Source: a virus
Strand: one strand, 5' to 3'
IMG/VR virus record: IMGVR_UViG_3300037193_002051
Location: 1-24,527 of that record
Length of the DNA stretch: 24,527 bases
Shown: positions 5,513 through 14,568 of the stretch, in pieces
Numbering within the stretch: the first letter of the stretch is position 1
Layout: each line of letters begins with the position of its first letter
Notes under the pieces: model-generated
What the model was told of the DNA's origin: nothing
Database searches by the model: none
The model's input: the letters and a program-made list of their open reading frames with translations, nothing else
Program-made: the position numbers and the translations under genes

Positions 5513-6630
5513 CACGCCACCTCCTCGACACCCGACCGGGTCCCGACGGGGAAGTCGCCGGCGGAGGTCAGCGGGATCGTCAGCGACTGCACGACATGCA
5601 GCTCGGGCGGGATGTCGCCGTACACCACCCGGATGCAGTCCCCGGCTTCGAGCGCGGGGTTCGGCACGGCACTGAGCGCGACGCTGCGGTTTGGCCCGAG
5701 GACTTGCGGCAGCATCTTCGTGGCCGCTGCCGTGCACTGCGGCACGGTCTTGTACAGCGGGCTCTTGACGATCTTCAGGCGGTAGCCGAGCGGCCCGCCC
5801 CACCTGGTCGGCGACAGCGGATCCGAGTCCACGACCTGCGCGGACACCGGCGCGGTGTTGTCGGTCGCGTTGCCGTCCGACATGCACCGCACGCCGTTGT
5901 ACAGCCCTTGCAGGGACATGGTGACCTCGGCGGCCACCATCACCCCGCCGTCCCCGGCCGCGACCTCCCACACCGGGGTAGCGGCCTCCGGAGCGGGCGG
6001 GAAGTCGCGGATCACCAGCGTCCCGGCCGCGTCGAAGTACACCTCGGCGCCGATGGCTTTCGCCAGTTCGCGGCAGGCTGCCCACCGGTCGCTGTCGACG
6101 TCCCAGGTCTTGGTGGCGGGGATCTGGTCGCCGGTCACGCCCGTCGAGACAATGCTGACCGACGGGAACACTGCGGTCACCAGGTCGGTGATCGCGCCCA
6201 CGTGCGTGGTCGTCCCGGCCGTCGAGTACGGGGAGGTGAGCTTGTTGGCTTGGAGCACCGACTCCAGGCCCTTGCCCGTGACCTGAAGTGGTCCGATGTC
6301 GAGGTCGCCGCCGGCCTGGTCGATGACGAACACCCCGATCGGCACCCGTTCGACCTGACCGTTGGTGTAGCGGACGCCGCGGTGCAGCCGGATCACGTTG
6401 CCGTACGGCGCCAGCGGATCCGACTCCAACCGCGGGAGATACGCGATGTCGGAGATCGTCAGAGAGCACGTGTACCGGACCTCGGATCCGGCGTCGACGG
6501 TCACCGAACCGGCCTGTATCGGCAGGTTCGTCACCAGCAGGTCGTTGTCCGGTGACATCACCTCGGCGAGGATCGACAGCCGGTACGAACCCTTGATCGC
6601 ATTCAGGAACTGCGGCGTGACGGTCCGCAC
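5512..6630 (-). CDS. tail hub protein (DUF5047-like minor tail protein)
   Basis: This encodes 372 residues. The N-terminal third (MRTVTPQFLNAIKGSYRL, SVTVDAGSEVRYTCSLTISD, then LAPYGNVIRLHRGVRY and VPIGVFVIDQ) fits the DUF5047-type actinophage tail protein. The middle part has SDRWAACRELAKAIGAEVYFD and GTLVIRDFP, typical of hub and gp27-like baseplate domains that fold around the tail exit. Such proteins cap the tail tube and link it to the tip. The GTG start at 6630 is two bases after the upstream stop, with AGGGGGTGG as the ribosome site. No peptidase motif is visible. Confidence 0.8.
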   Translation of the reverse strand: MRTVTPQFLNAIKGSYRLSILAEVMSPDNDLLVTNLPIQAGSVTVDAGSEVRYTCSLTISDIAYLPRLESDPLAPYGNVIRLHRGVRYTNGQVERVPIGVFVIDQAGGDLDIGPLQVTGKGLESVLQANKLTSPYSTAGTTTHVGAITDLVTAVFPSVSIVSTGVTGDQIPATKTWDVDSDRWAACRELAKAIGAEVYFDAAGTLVIRDFPPAPEAATPVWEVAAGDGGVMVAAEVTMSLQGLYNGVRCMSDGNATDNTAPVSAQVVDSDPLSPTRWGGPLGYRLKIVKSPLYKTVPQCTAAATKMLPQVLGPNRSVALSAVPNPALEAGDCIRVVYGDIPPELHVVQSLTIPLTSAGDFPVGTRSGVEEVA

Positions 6631-6632
6631 GG

Positions 6633-8858
6633 TCAGTCCACCCCCTGGAAGACGCTGAGCCAGTTCGGGTACTTGGCGGGCAAGTCGCCCCACGTCGGCG
6701 TCTCCGGGTCGTCCAGGACGTCCTGCCAACTGCGGCCCGCAGACCCGGCCATGCCGCCGGTCGGCCGGTCGACGATCGTGAGCGGCAACGTCCACTCCCG
6801 CGCCCACTGCGCGCCGTGCCGCGACACGCGGTTCTCCGACACGTCGCCGACCGACACGTATGCCTTGTCCAGGCCCCAGCCCGGCCGCGCGCGGATGAGC
6901 AGCACCGACCCCTCGTCGAGGAGGAAGTGCAGCGCGTTGCGCTCGGCTTCGGTGAACGTGACCGCGTCGAGGTCCCCCTCAAGGTCCCCCCGAACATCCG
7001 AGACGACGACGGGGCGTTTCGCGCCGCGGACCCGGTAGATGCCGCGCTCCACCGCCCGCTTCCAGTCGGGCGCCTCGCCGACCATCAGCAGGAGGTTGCG
7101 CGGCGGCTGCCCGGGGTCGGTCAGCCAGATGTAGCCGGAGTCCGCGGGCGGGTCGACCGTCACCGAGAACGTGCGCGTCGACGACTCCGACGGGTGCTTC
7201 GTGTACTGGTACCGCAGCGGCACGCCGAGCGGCGCCTCGTAGTCCTCGAAGATCATCACCGGTCCGGTGACCGCATAGCCGACCACGTCCGACACGAACC
7301 CACGCACCGGTGCCAGCGACCCGTCCGGGTCCACCCGATACAGGTCCACCGTCGTCGACCCGGCCAGGTTGTTCAGGGTGATCGTCACCGACCCGGTGTC
7401 CGGCCGCGCCAGCAGGTCGTACGGCGGCGTGCCCGCCACCAGCGACATCTGATCCAGAAAGAAGACGTGGCCGGCGACACCCGGCTGCGGCAGCAGCACC
7501 ATGCGCGCCCACGCCGCCCCCGCCGGCGCCTTCCGGCCGATCAGGTCGAACCGCCACTGGTCGCCGTCGTCGTCGGAGTCCTGGTCCGGCTGCGCGGAGC
7601 CGAGGTACACCATCGACGCGTCGTACCAGTCGATGTCGACCCAGCACGCCGCCAGCGTCGCGCCAACCGGGTAGAAGGAGAGTTGCGCGTTGTAGTAGGT
7701 GCCCTCGGTCACCGGCACCAGCGCCGCAGCCTCAATCCTGGCCTGCGAGTTGGCGGTGACCGTCGCCTTGAGGCTGTACGCGCCGGAGTACGACCGCTCC
7801 CCGGGCGCCGACCGGGCGAGCGTGCAGTTCGTCACCGCGGTCCAGTCCGAGGCGTCGACCTCGATGTCCTGCGCCGCGTACGACAGCAGGTTCCCGGGCA
7901 CCAGCGGCTGAACCCGCAGCGTGATCCGGTCGAAGTACCAGATCTCACCCGCGCCGGTGGTCTGCGGCCTCAGCCGTACCTCGGCGTGCGTCGCCCCGAC
8001 CGGGGCCGTGCCGAGGACGGTGTGCCGCTCCGGGATCGTCGTCTGGATCGTCGACACCGTGTGCGACGACGTCGACAGCAGCGTCCCCGCCACCGCCGCG
8101 TCGTACCAGCGGACTTCCAGGATCAGCGACCGGCCCGCAGCCGGCGGCAGGACCCACGGGTACATCTCGTACGCCGTGCCCGCGGTGACCGCCACCCGGG
8201 CCGCGGTCGTGACGGTCATGTCCCCGGACGCCGTCGAGGTGGCGCGCAGGGAGTAGATGCCCTCGGACGGGCCGGTCGTCGACCTCGCGAGCGTCCCGTT
8301 GGAGACGGTCCACCCGGAGGTGTCCATCTCGATCGACGCGACGTTGTATGACAGCAGGTTTCCGGCGTCCTGCACCGGCTCCCCGAAGCCGAAGGTATCG
8401 ACATCGACAGCCTGCGAGCCCGCGGTGATCCCCGCAGTGACGTTGACCTGGAGACTCGCCTTGGCCGCCGTTGCCGGGCTCGTGCCGACGACCACGATCG
8501 GCCCGGCGAACGCGGTCGAGTTCGGCAGCGTCTCCGGGGTTGTGGTCGTCGACGACGAAATGTAGACGTCCCCCGACGTGTACCAGTCGATCTTCAGCGA
8601 GACGATGCGGCCCGCGGCAGCCACCGCGTTGCCCGCGACGCAGTACGCCTCGTACTCCGTGTTGGGCGCGACGCCGTATTTGCCGCTGAATGCAGCCAGC
8701 GTCCCGGCCGCCGCCGACGTCATGCGCATCGACGCCGGCGACCCCTGGAAATGGGCCGTGGTCCGAGCAACCGAAGTGTTCGAACCGGCGACCCACGTCC
8801 CAAGGTTGCTGTCGAAGCCCGCGTCGTTGGCCGTCAGGAAGTTCACTTCCAGCGACAC
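6633..8858 (-). CDS. distal tail protein with three tandem beta-sandwich repeats
   Basis: This is a 741-residue tail-tip protein. Residues of about 1-160, 166-317 and 322-475 are three versions of one domain. Each has a W-containing start, a TLARS or VARTT-like turn, a YSLRAT or SMRMT-like strand, VTAGT-Y or APNTEY, and a late WYDA or WYTS strand; this resembles the CBM4/9 or discoidin-like jelly rolls that bind sugars. The second and third copies begin almost identically (GNLLSY...). Residues of about 486-740 differ and look like a distal-tail (Dit-like) domain (DPGQPPRNLLLMVG, VRGAKRPVVVSDVRGDLEGD, WTLPLTIVDRP). The GTG start at 8858 lies seven bases after AGGGGGTGA, six bases past the tape-measure stop. 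Sugar binding at the host surface is inferred. Confidence 0.75.
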   Translation of the reverse strand: MSLEVNFLTANDAGFDSNLGTWVAGSNTSVARTTAHFQGSPASMRMTSAAAGTLAAFSGKYGVAPNTEYEAYCVAGNAVAAAGRIVSLKIDWYTSGDVYISSSTTTTPETLPNSTAFAGPIVVVGTSPATAAKASLQVNVTAGITAGSQAVDVDTFGFGEPVQDAGNLLSYNVASIEMDTSGWTVSNGTLARSTTGPSEGIYSLRATSTASGDMTVTTAARVAVTAGTAYEMYPWVLPPAAGRSLILEVRWYDAAVAGTLLSTSSHTVSTIQTTIPERHTVLGTAPVGATHAEVRLRPQTTGAGEIWYFDRITLRVQPLVPGNLLSYAAQDIEVDASDWTAVTNCTLARSAPGERSYSGAYSLKATVTANSQARIEAAALVPVTEGTYYNAQLSFYPVGATLAACWVDIDWYDASMVYLGSAQPDQDSDDDGDQWRFDLIGRKAPAGAAWARMVLLPQPGVAGHVFFLDQMSLVAGTPPYDLLARPDTGSVTITLNNLAGSTTVDLYRVDPDGSLAPVRGFVSDVVGYAVTGPVMIFEDYEAPLGVPLRYQYTKHPSESSTRTFSVTVDPPADSGYIWLTDPGQPPRNLLLMVGEAPDWKRAVERGIYRVRGAKRPVVVSDVRGDLEGDLDAVTFTEAERNALHFLLDEGSVLLIRARPGWGLDKAYVSVGDVSENRVSRHGAQWAREWTLPLTIVDRPTGGMAGSAGRSWQDVLDDPETPTWGDLPAKYPNWLSVFQGVD

Positions 8859-8864
8859 CGACGG

Positions 8865-11800
8865 TCACCCCCTGCCGTCGGTCAGAGCAGCCACCCGCGC
8901 GCCCGCGTAGTCCCGCATCTCGACCCGCACGATGTCGGTGATCTCCCGATCGCCGACGTACACGTGCACCTCCGGCGGCAGGCCGTTGGCACGGTTCGAC
9001 GCGATCGAATACACCGCCGACCACTGCGAATCCGTCAGCACCGCCTCCGGCCGGCCGGACATGTTCGCCGCGACCTGACCGTGCGGCAGCAGCCCGCCGA
9101 TGTCGTGCGTGCCCCGGGCCGGCGCCGGGACGATGCCGCCCCACGCGTAGCCCTTCGGGGGCCTGTTCGGGTCGGCCTGCTGAACGTTCTGGATCCCGCC
9201 GTACCGCGAGTTGATGTAGAACCAGTCCGCGATCACCTGGTGGATCGGGTTCCAGATGTCCGTGTAGCCCGCCATCGCGTACTGCCGGAACGTCGGGTCG
9301 ATGAACTGCAACAGGCCCTTGCTCGGGGTGCCGCGCGCGGCGTTGCTGTCGTACAGGTTGATCGCCCGCGGGTTGCCGCCAGACTCGCGCATCGCGATCG
9401 TGTACAGCCCGTTGATCCAGGCCTGGTTGTTGCCCTGCCCGACGACCGACAGGCCCTGGATGATCCAGTCCCGGACCTGCCCCGGAGGTGCGGCCTTCCC
9501 GCCGGTCGACCCGTTGAGCAGTTCCATCGGGTCGAACGAACCGCGGGTCAGCGAACGCGCTTCGAGGTGCAGGTGCGGGCCGGTCGTGTTGCCGGTCATG
9601 CCGACCGCGCCGATCCGCTGCCCCGCCGTAACCGCGTCCCCGAACGCGACGAACATCTCGTTCAGGTGCGCGTACAGCGACTGGATGCCACCTGCGTGGT
9701 TGAGCAGCAGGTGGTTGCCGTACGGGCCTGCCGTGGACCGGTCCACGACCTGGCCGGCGGCGACCGCCCGCACATCGCTGCCGAAAGGCGCCAGGATGTC
9801 CAGGCCCGTGTGCCGGCCGGACGCCCACATCGGGCCCTCCTGCCCGAACTTCGCGCCATACGCGCCGTCTGCGGGCTTGAGCCACGCCCCGCCGGAGTAC
9901 GCCTGCTGCTCGGCGTCGTCCGTGCGGATCCTGGCGACCAGCTTGTCGATCAGCGTCTTCGGGGCGTCGCGCAGCGCCCGGATGAACGTCGCGTCCTTGT
10001 TCAGCGGCACCCCGCCGAGACGCGTCGCACCGACCGCGGCATTCGCGATGCCCTCGCCCGCCCAGCCCGCGACCGGCCTCAGCAGACGCTCCGCCGCCTC
10101 GGCAGCCGCACCGCGAACCAGCTTCTCCGCCCACTGGATGACGTCGCCGACGCCCGGCACCTGCTTCAGGCCCTCGTACGCCGCACCCAGGCCCCGCTTG
10201 ACCCAGTCGAGGCCCTTCTTCGCGTAGTCGTCCCAGTCGCGCGGGTCGACCGGGTTCAGACCGCCCATCGGCATCCCGGCGCCGTGGCCGACGATGCCGC
10301 CCATCGCGAACCGCTCCGGCGCACCCGGCTTCCGGCCGCGCGAGAAGTACGCGTTCGTCCGGTAGATCCACTTGGGTCCGAGCGCGCGTACCGCCTCCGG
10401 AACCAGCACACCCTCGCCGGGGGAAAGGCGCGCCGGCACCGAGTCGACGCCGGGCGCATAGCCCGGCACGACGCCGCCGCCGGCGAAGTGCGCTTCAGGG
10501 AGAGACAGGTTGCCCAGGCCGACCGCGCCGATGATGAAGTTCCACACCTTGCGGATGCCGTCCATGTAGACCTTGTCCACGATGAACCGCACCGGCCCGG
10601 CGGCGACTTCCTTCAGACCTTCCCAGACCTCGGACACGCCCTGCTTCGCGCCGTCGAACGCGGGCTTGAAGGCGCCGAGGACTTCCCCGATCTTCGTGCC
10701 GATCTTGCCGAACCATTCGGCGACCTTGTTGTAGGCGTCCTCAGCCCAGTGGCCGATCTCCTTGAAGCCACCGGTGATCGCCTCGATCTTCGGCTTGAGG
10801 GTGTTGTCCCACAGGCTTGAGACCGCGCCGCCGATCTTCTCCGTCACCGGCCGGATGACGTTGTCCCACAGCCACAGGCCGATCAGGCCCCAGCCCTGGA
10901 TCGCCATCCAGATCTTCTGGATGATCGGCCCGAGGATGTTGTCCCAAAGCCACTGCGTCCCGGCTTTGATCTTGTCCCAGACCGGGCCGATGGCGTTGTC
11001 CCACAGGAAGTTCGCCGCCGCCGCGATCAGGTTGAACCCGATCACCACCGGCGCGACGAGGACCGTGAAGATCACCGCCGCGAGGATCCGCGCGGCGATG
11101 CCGATGACCTCGAACACAGGCTGCATGACCTGCCACAGCCACTGCGCCGCCTCACCCAGCCACGTGATCCCCCGGATCACACCGGTGACCGCGGTGAGCA
11201 CGAAGCCGATCCCCTTCACCAGAAGCGTGAAGATGGGACCGGCAAGGCGGATCAGGACCGGCGCGAGGAACCCGAGGATCTCCGCGCCGAGCTTGACCAC
11301 AAATGTGACCACCTGGTCGATCAGGCGGATCAGCGGCGCGAGCGCGTCCAGCAGACCGGAGACCTTCCCGCCGAGCATCTCCAGCGCAGGCGAAAGCCGC
11401 GACGAAATGAACTCCCCGAGCGCGCGCACGGTCGGGCCGACCGCCTCGCGGACGACCGTCGCGAAACGCTCCAAAACGTGCTGAACGTGGTCGGTCCAGA
11501 TCGACGCGACCGAACGCACCACCGGCTCCACGAACGACTGGATGCCGCGCCCGAGTTCGAGCAGTGCCGGCCACACGTCCTGGCGCACCACGTCCGACAC
11601 CGCGCGGGCCGCGACGCCGAGCCGGTCGAACGCGCCCGTGACCTTGTCCGACGACTGGAACCACGCCGGCGCCAGGTCGCCGGAGCGGAATCCGTCGAGT
11701 GCCGACCGGACATTCGCGGCGACCTTGTCCGTGATGCTGCGCGTCGCCGCGCCGAACCGCTCCAGCATCGACGCCTGGCCACCGATGTCGGCCGCCTGCC

Positions 11801-13682
11801 CGGACTTGAAGGCGTCGAAGAAGCTCTGTGTGCCGCGGGCGGACGCGTCGATCCCCGCGCCGATCTTGTCGATCGCGACTGAGGCGAACTGCTTCAGCCA
11901 CTCGACGGCGGGCGGCAGGACATCCGCCACCCACTCCAGGCCCCGTGCGAGCGGCGGGAGTCCGTGTTCGACCAGCGGAAGGATCGCCTCCGTGAGGACG
12001 GTCTCCGTGATCCGGCCAAACGACTGGAAGATGCTGGTGAGGGCTTCCTTCACCTCCGGCTTGGAGGTGATCCGGGCCAGCCCGTCCAGCACCTGCCCGA
12101 ACATGCCGAGGGCCTGCTGGCCCGGGCCGGACATGGCGTCGAACAAGTTCCCGAAGATCGTCTTCAGGTCCTCGTACGGGCCCTTCAGCTTGGTGAGGTT
12201 CTCGACCGCGCCGGAGATCGCCCGCTCCATGGCGCCCGACGCGAACGCCGTGTCCATGCGCTCGGACAGCCGCGTCGACGCACCGGCGACCGCGTCCGTG
12301 ATGCGGTCCATCGCGGGCTGCGCCGCGATGCTCAGCTGCACCCAGCCGCGGGTGGCCTCCTCCGGCCACTTCGAAAAAGAGCGGATCAGTTCGTTGTTGC
12401 CGTCGAAGAACCGCTTCAGCAGACCCTCGTCGGACATCTGCTTGACGCCGCGCATCCACTCCCGCGCGGTCTTGTTGATCTCGGTTGCGGCACCGGACAG
12501 GCCATCCCGAAGATCCGGGATGATCTGCTGCGACATGTCGCGGAACGAGTCGCCGAAACCCTCGAACAGGGCTTCCTGAGTGGCCTTACGGACCTCACCC
12601 CACGCGGGGCCCATCTCCTTGACGGTCTCGACGAAGTTGCGGGCGTTCGGCGTCAGCTTCGCCATCGCCTGGTCGACCTTGGACACCGTCGACGCCGCCG
12701 CGGACTGCGCGTCCGCCAGCGCCCGCGCCGCGTCCGCGACCGCTTCCTGCGCGTCCTTGACCTGCTTCGCGCCGTCGACCTGCGCGTCCCGCAGGTTCTG
12801 CTCGGCGTCCGCGACGCGCTGGTTCGCCTCGGAGATCCGCTCCTTGACCGCCAGCACCTGGTCGGAGCCCTCGACGCCGGCCTTGTTGGCCTTGGCCGCG
12901 TCCTCCTGAAGGCGCTTGTAGTCCCGGCTCTGCTGGTCGGCGTTGAGCTTCGCCCGCTTGGCTGCAAGCTCCGCCTTCTCGATCGCGTCCTTGTCGCCGG
13001 AGACGCGAGCCTGGGCAAGCTCCTCCTCCGCCTCACGGACGCGGATCGCCGCCTCCTGCTGATCCAGAGCGGACTCAGCGAGGCGGGTGTTCATGTCCTC
13101 AAGCGCGCGGGCCGCGTCCAGCCGGGCGCCGTTCAACTCGCGCTGCACGTCCAGCGCGTCGCGCTGCGCGTCGATCAGGCCCTTCTCCGCGTCGCGCACC
13201 TGCCGCGCGGCAGCCGCCCGCGCCTCACCGACACCGGCCTGCGCCCGCGCCAGGGCACGCTGCGCCGACTCGACCTGACGGGTAGCCGTCGCAGCGGCCT
13301 TCGCGTCCTGAGCAGCGCTGTCGAAAGCCTTGAACGCGTCGCCGACGCCCTTGAGGCCGACGCCGATTGCCGCGCCCGCCGTACCGATCGCCGACAACGC
13401 CGGCACGGCAACAGCGGACGCGGCCAGGGCAGCAGCACCCAGGCCCTGGAAGCCGACCGTGGCCGCGGCGAGGCCCGACCCGATCGCCGACCACTTCGCG
13501 CCCTTCCAGAGGGCTGACATGCCAGCGCGTGCATCCTTGGCGAACGCCGCCCCGAACGCCCTGCCGCCCAGCGCACCCGACCGCGACGACTGGCCGGACA
13601 CACGCCGGTCCCAGTCGCCCGCGAACTCCGGCCGGATCACCACGTAACCGCGGCCGACCAGCACACCACCCGGACCCGCCAA
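8865..13682 (-). CDS. tape measure protein with M23 peptidase and transglycosylase domains
   Basis: This is a 1605-residue protein that sets tail length; at about 0.15 nm per residue, a tail near 240 nm is expected. Residues 66-110 are hydrophobic, 121-345 are a long Ala/Arg/Glu coiled coil, and several hydrophobic helices follow at about 780-880. Near the C-terminus is an M23 endopeptidase-like domain (about 1270-1400) with His1291 and Asp1295 (HTGLD) and the His1370/His1372 pair (HLHLE). Next is an SLT-type lytic transglycosylase domain (about 1405-1520) with Glu1433 in MRESGGNP and a GLLQFI motif. Both would open the wall during DNA entry. I used TTG 13682, nine bases after GAGGGGG; an in-frame GTG six codons later is possible. 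It follows the frameshifted chaperone gene, the standard order. Confidence 0.93.
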   Translation of the reverse strand: MAGPGGVLVGRGYVVIRPEFAGDWDRRVSGQSSRSGALGGRAFGAAFAKDARAGMSALWKGAKWSAIGSGLAAATVGFQGLGAAALAASAVAVPALSAIGTAGAAIGVGLKGVGDAFKAFDSAAQDAKAAATATRQVESAQRALARAQAGVGEARAAAARQVRDAEKGLIDAQRDALDVQRELNGARLDAARALEDMNTRLAESALDQQEAAIRVREAEEELAQARVSGDKDAIEKAELAAKRAKLNADQQSRDYKRLQEDAAKANKAGVEGSDQVLAVKERISEANQRVADAEQNLRDAQVDGAKQVKDAQEAVADAARALADAQSAAASTVSKVDQAMAKLTPNARNFVETVKEMGPAWGEVRKATQEALFEGFGDSFRDMSQQIIPDLRDGLSGAATEINKTAREWMRGVKQMSDEGLLKRFFDGNNELIRSFSKWPEEATRGWVQLSIAAQPAMDRITDAVAGASTRLSERMDTAFASGAMERAISGAVENLTKLKGPYEDLKTIFGNLFDAMSGPGQQALGMFGQVLDGLARITSKPEVKEALTSIFQSFGRITETVLTEAILPLVEHGLPPLARGLEWVADVLPPAVEWLKQFASVAIDKIGAGIDASARGTQSFFDAFKSGQAADIGGQASMLERFGAATRSITDKVAANVRSALDGFRSGDLAPAWFQSSDKVTGAFDRLGVAARAVSDVVRQDVWPALLELGRGIQSFVEPVVRSVASIWTDHVQHVLERFATVVREAVGPTVRALGEFISSRLSPALEMLGGKVSGLLDALAPLIRLIDQVVTFVVKLGAEILGFLAPVLIRLAGPIFTLLVKGIGFVLTAVTGVIRGITWLGEAAQWLWQVMQPVFEVIGIAARILAAVIFTVLVAPVVIGFNLIAAAANFLWDNAIGPVWDKIKAGTQWLWDNILGPIIQKIWMAIQGWGLIGLWLWDNVIRPVTEKIGGAVSSLWDNTLKPKIEAITGGFKEIGHWAEDAYNKVAEWFGKIGTKIGEVLGAFKPAFDGAKQGVSEVWEGLKEVAAGPVRFIVDKVYMDGIRKVWNFIIGAVGLGNLSLPEAHFAGGGVVPGYAPGVDSVPARLSPGEGVLVPEAVRALGPKWIYRTNAYFSRGRKPGAPERFAMGGIVGHGAGMPMGGLNPVDPRDWDDYAKKGLDWVKRGLGAAYEGLKQVPGVGDVIQWAEKLVRGAAAEAAERLLRPVAGWAGEGIANAAVGATRLGGVPLNKDATFIRALRDAPKTLIDKLVARIRTDDAEQQAYSGGAWLKPADGAYGAKFGQEGPMWASGRHTGLDILAPFGSDVRAVAAGQVVDRSTAGPYGNHLLLNHAGGIQSLYAHLNEMFVAFGDAVTAGQRIGAVGMTGNTTGPHLHLEARSLTRGSFDPMELLNGSTGGKAAPPGQVRDWIIQGLSVVGQGNNQAWINGLYTIAMRESGGNPRAINLYDSNAARGTPSKGLLQFIDPTFRQYAMAGYTDIWNPIHQVIADWFYINSRYGGIQNVQQADPNRPPKGYAWGGIVPAPARGTHDIGGLLPHGQVAANMSGRPEAVLTDSQWSAVYSIASNRANGLPPEVHVYVGDREITDIVRVEMRDYAGARVAALTDGRG

Positions 13683-13706
13683 GGAGGTTCACCCCCTCAG
13701 CGAGAA

Positions 13707-14156
13707 TCAGGAAGCAGGCCGCGCCCGCATCACCTGGCCCAAATCCCCGGCGCCGTGCCGGCCGCCGAACCGGATCACCTTCTGCCGCGGCTGAACGCCC
13801 GGCCGCTCGATCGGCTCCGGCGGCTTCAAATTCCGCGTCCGCTTCGGGTCCCCGTGCAGCTTGATCTGCACGAACGTGCTCTCCCGCACAGCGTCGATCA
13901 GCGACGCCATGAACGACCGGTCGGCAGGTTGCGCCCAGAACTCCTGCTCCAGGTCGTCCTTCGACTTCGGGAAGATCTCCCGCGCCGTCGCCGACTCCGG
14001 CGGCAGGTACCGGACAAACCGGCGGAGTTCCACCAGGGACATCGTCGGCGGGTCGCAGTAGAGCTCGTACAGCGAACGGCCCGGCCAGTAGTGCGCCACA
14101 TCCCAAGCAAGCGCCTCGCAGTGCTCGTCAAGGAGCGCTACGAGGCCGCGGATTCC
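13707..14156 (-). CDS. tail assembly chaperone, frameshift extension (gpGT-type)
   Basis: This is the second reading frame of the tail assembly chaperone. It lacks a good start of its own and lies in the -1 frame relative to the gene ending at 14138. Slippage at GGGGGAA (14159-14153) joins residue 107 of the upstream protein to this 149-residue part, giving a fusion of about 256 residues. The extension contains EHCEALAWDVAHYWPGRSLYELY and a basic C-terminus (FGGRHGAG...). In lambda and many actinophages the equivalent long product binds the tape measure during tail assembly, while the short one binds tail-tube subunits. The coordinates give the part after the slip. Confidence 0.85.
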   Translation of the reverse strand, partial: GIRGLVALLDEHCEALAWDVAHYWPGRSLYELYCDPPTMSLVELRRFVRYLPPESATAREIFPKSKDDLEQEFWAQPADRSFMASLIDAVRESTFVQIKLHGDPKRTRNLKPPEPIERPGVQPRQKVIRFGGRHGAGDLGQVMRARPAS

Positions 14157-14476
14157 CCCGGCTCCAGGCCAGACCGGGCCTGCCACTCCTCGCCGATCAG
14201 GATCGCGTCGTCGAGGGTGAATCCGGCGTCGATCATCTCCCGCACCTTGTCGTCGCCGAGGGTCATGCGGAGGATGCCGAGGATGTCGTCCGGACCCGCC
14301 ACCTTCTCCTGCGCATCCAGCGGAAGCAGCTTGAACGGCTGCAACGTGAACTCCACGCCGTACAGCTCGTACGTGGTCGGCTCGGGCATCGCGTCGCGCC
14401 GCTGCTTCGCCTTCGCGGTCAGCGACACGACCTCGCGCACCGCAGGCGCTGCGGACGCGGTCTTCTTTGCAGTCAT
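14138..14476 (-). CDS. tail assembly chaperone, short form (gpG-type)
   Basis: This encodes 112 residues directly upstream of the tape measure and downstream of the major tail protein, the standard place for this function. The N-terminus is Ala/Lys-rich (MTAKKTASAAP). The core (TYELYGVEFTLQPFKLLPLDAQEKV, then ILGILRMTLGDDKVREMIDAGFTLDDAILIGEEW) is typical of siphophage tail chaperones. ATG 14476 follows GGAG by six bases; ATG 14488 upstream (MEIP) is less well placed. Most ribosomes should stop at 14138; a minority slip to make the long form. A strong hairpin precedes the gene. Confidence 0.85.
   Translation of the reverse strand: MTAKKTASAAPAVREVVSLTAKAKQRRDAMPEPTTYELYGVEFTLQPFKLLPLDAQEKVAGPDDILGILRMTLGDDKVREMIDAGFTLDDAILIGEEWQARSGLEPGESAAS
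14153..14159 (-). promoter_or_regulatory. programmed -1 frameshift site (GGGGGAA)
   Basis: On the minus strand the codons are CCG GGG GAA. A one-base backward slip lets the glycine tRNA re-pair perfectly with GGG and the next codon becomes GGA, moving translation into the frame that stays open to 13707. The site is 15 nt before the zero-frame stop. G-runs followed by AA are used at this place in many actinophages. Confidence 0.75.
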
Positions 14477-14508
14477 CGGTATCTCCATGCGGGTGTCTGC
14501 GGGTTGGA

Positions 14509-14548
14509 GTCCGTCCGGCGGCGACCCGCAAGGCACCACCGGACGGAC
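14509..14548 (-). terminator. hairpin after the major tail gene
   Basis: GTCCGTCCGG (14509-14518) and CCGGACGGAC (14539-14548) pair perfectly over 10 bp with a 20-nt loop. It lies between the major tail stop (14569) and the chaperone start (14476). There is no T-tract, so it may reduce rather than stop read-through or protect the upstream mRNA from decay. Confidence 0.65.
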
Positions 14549-14568
14549 GATCAAAGAGGGGCGCCGGA

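Noticed and set aside
7945-10371. Minus-strand 808-codon frame overlapping the tape measure and distal tail genes
   Set aside because: It is a shifted reading of two strongly supported genes and contains only Gly/Arg/Ala-rich sequence.
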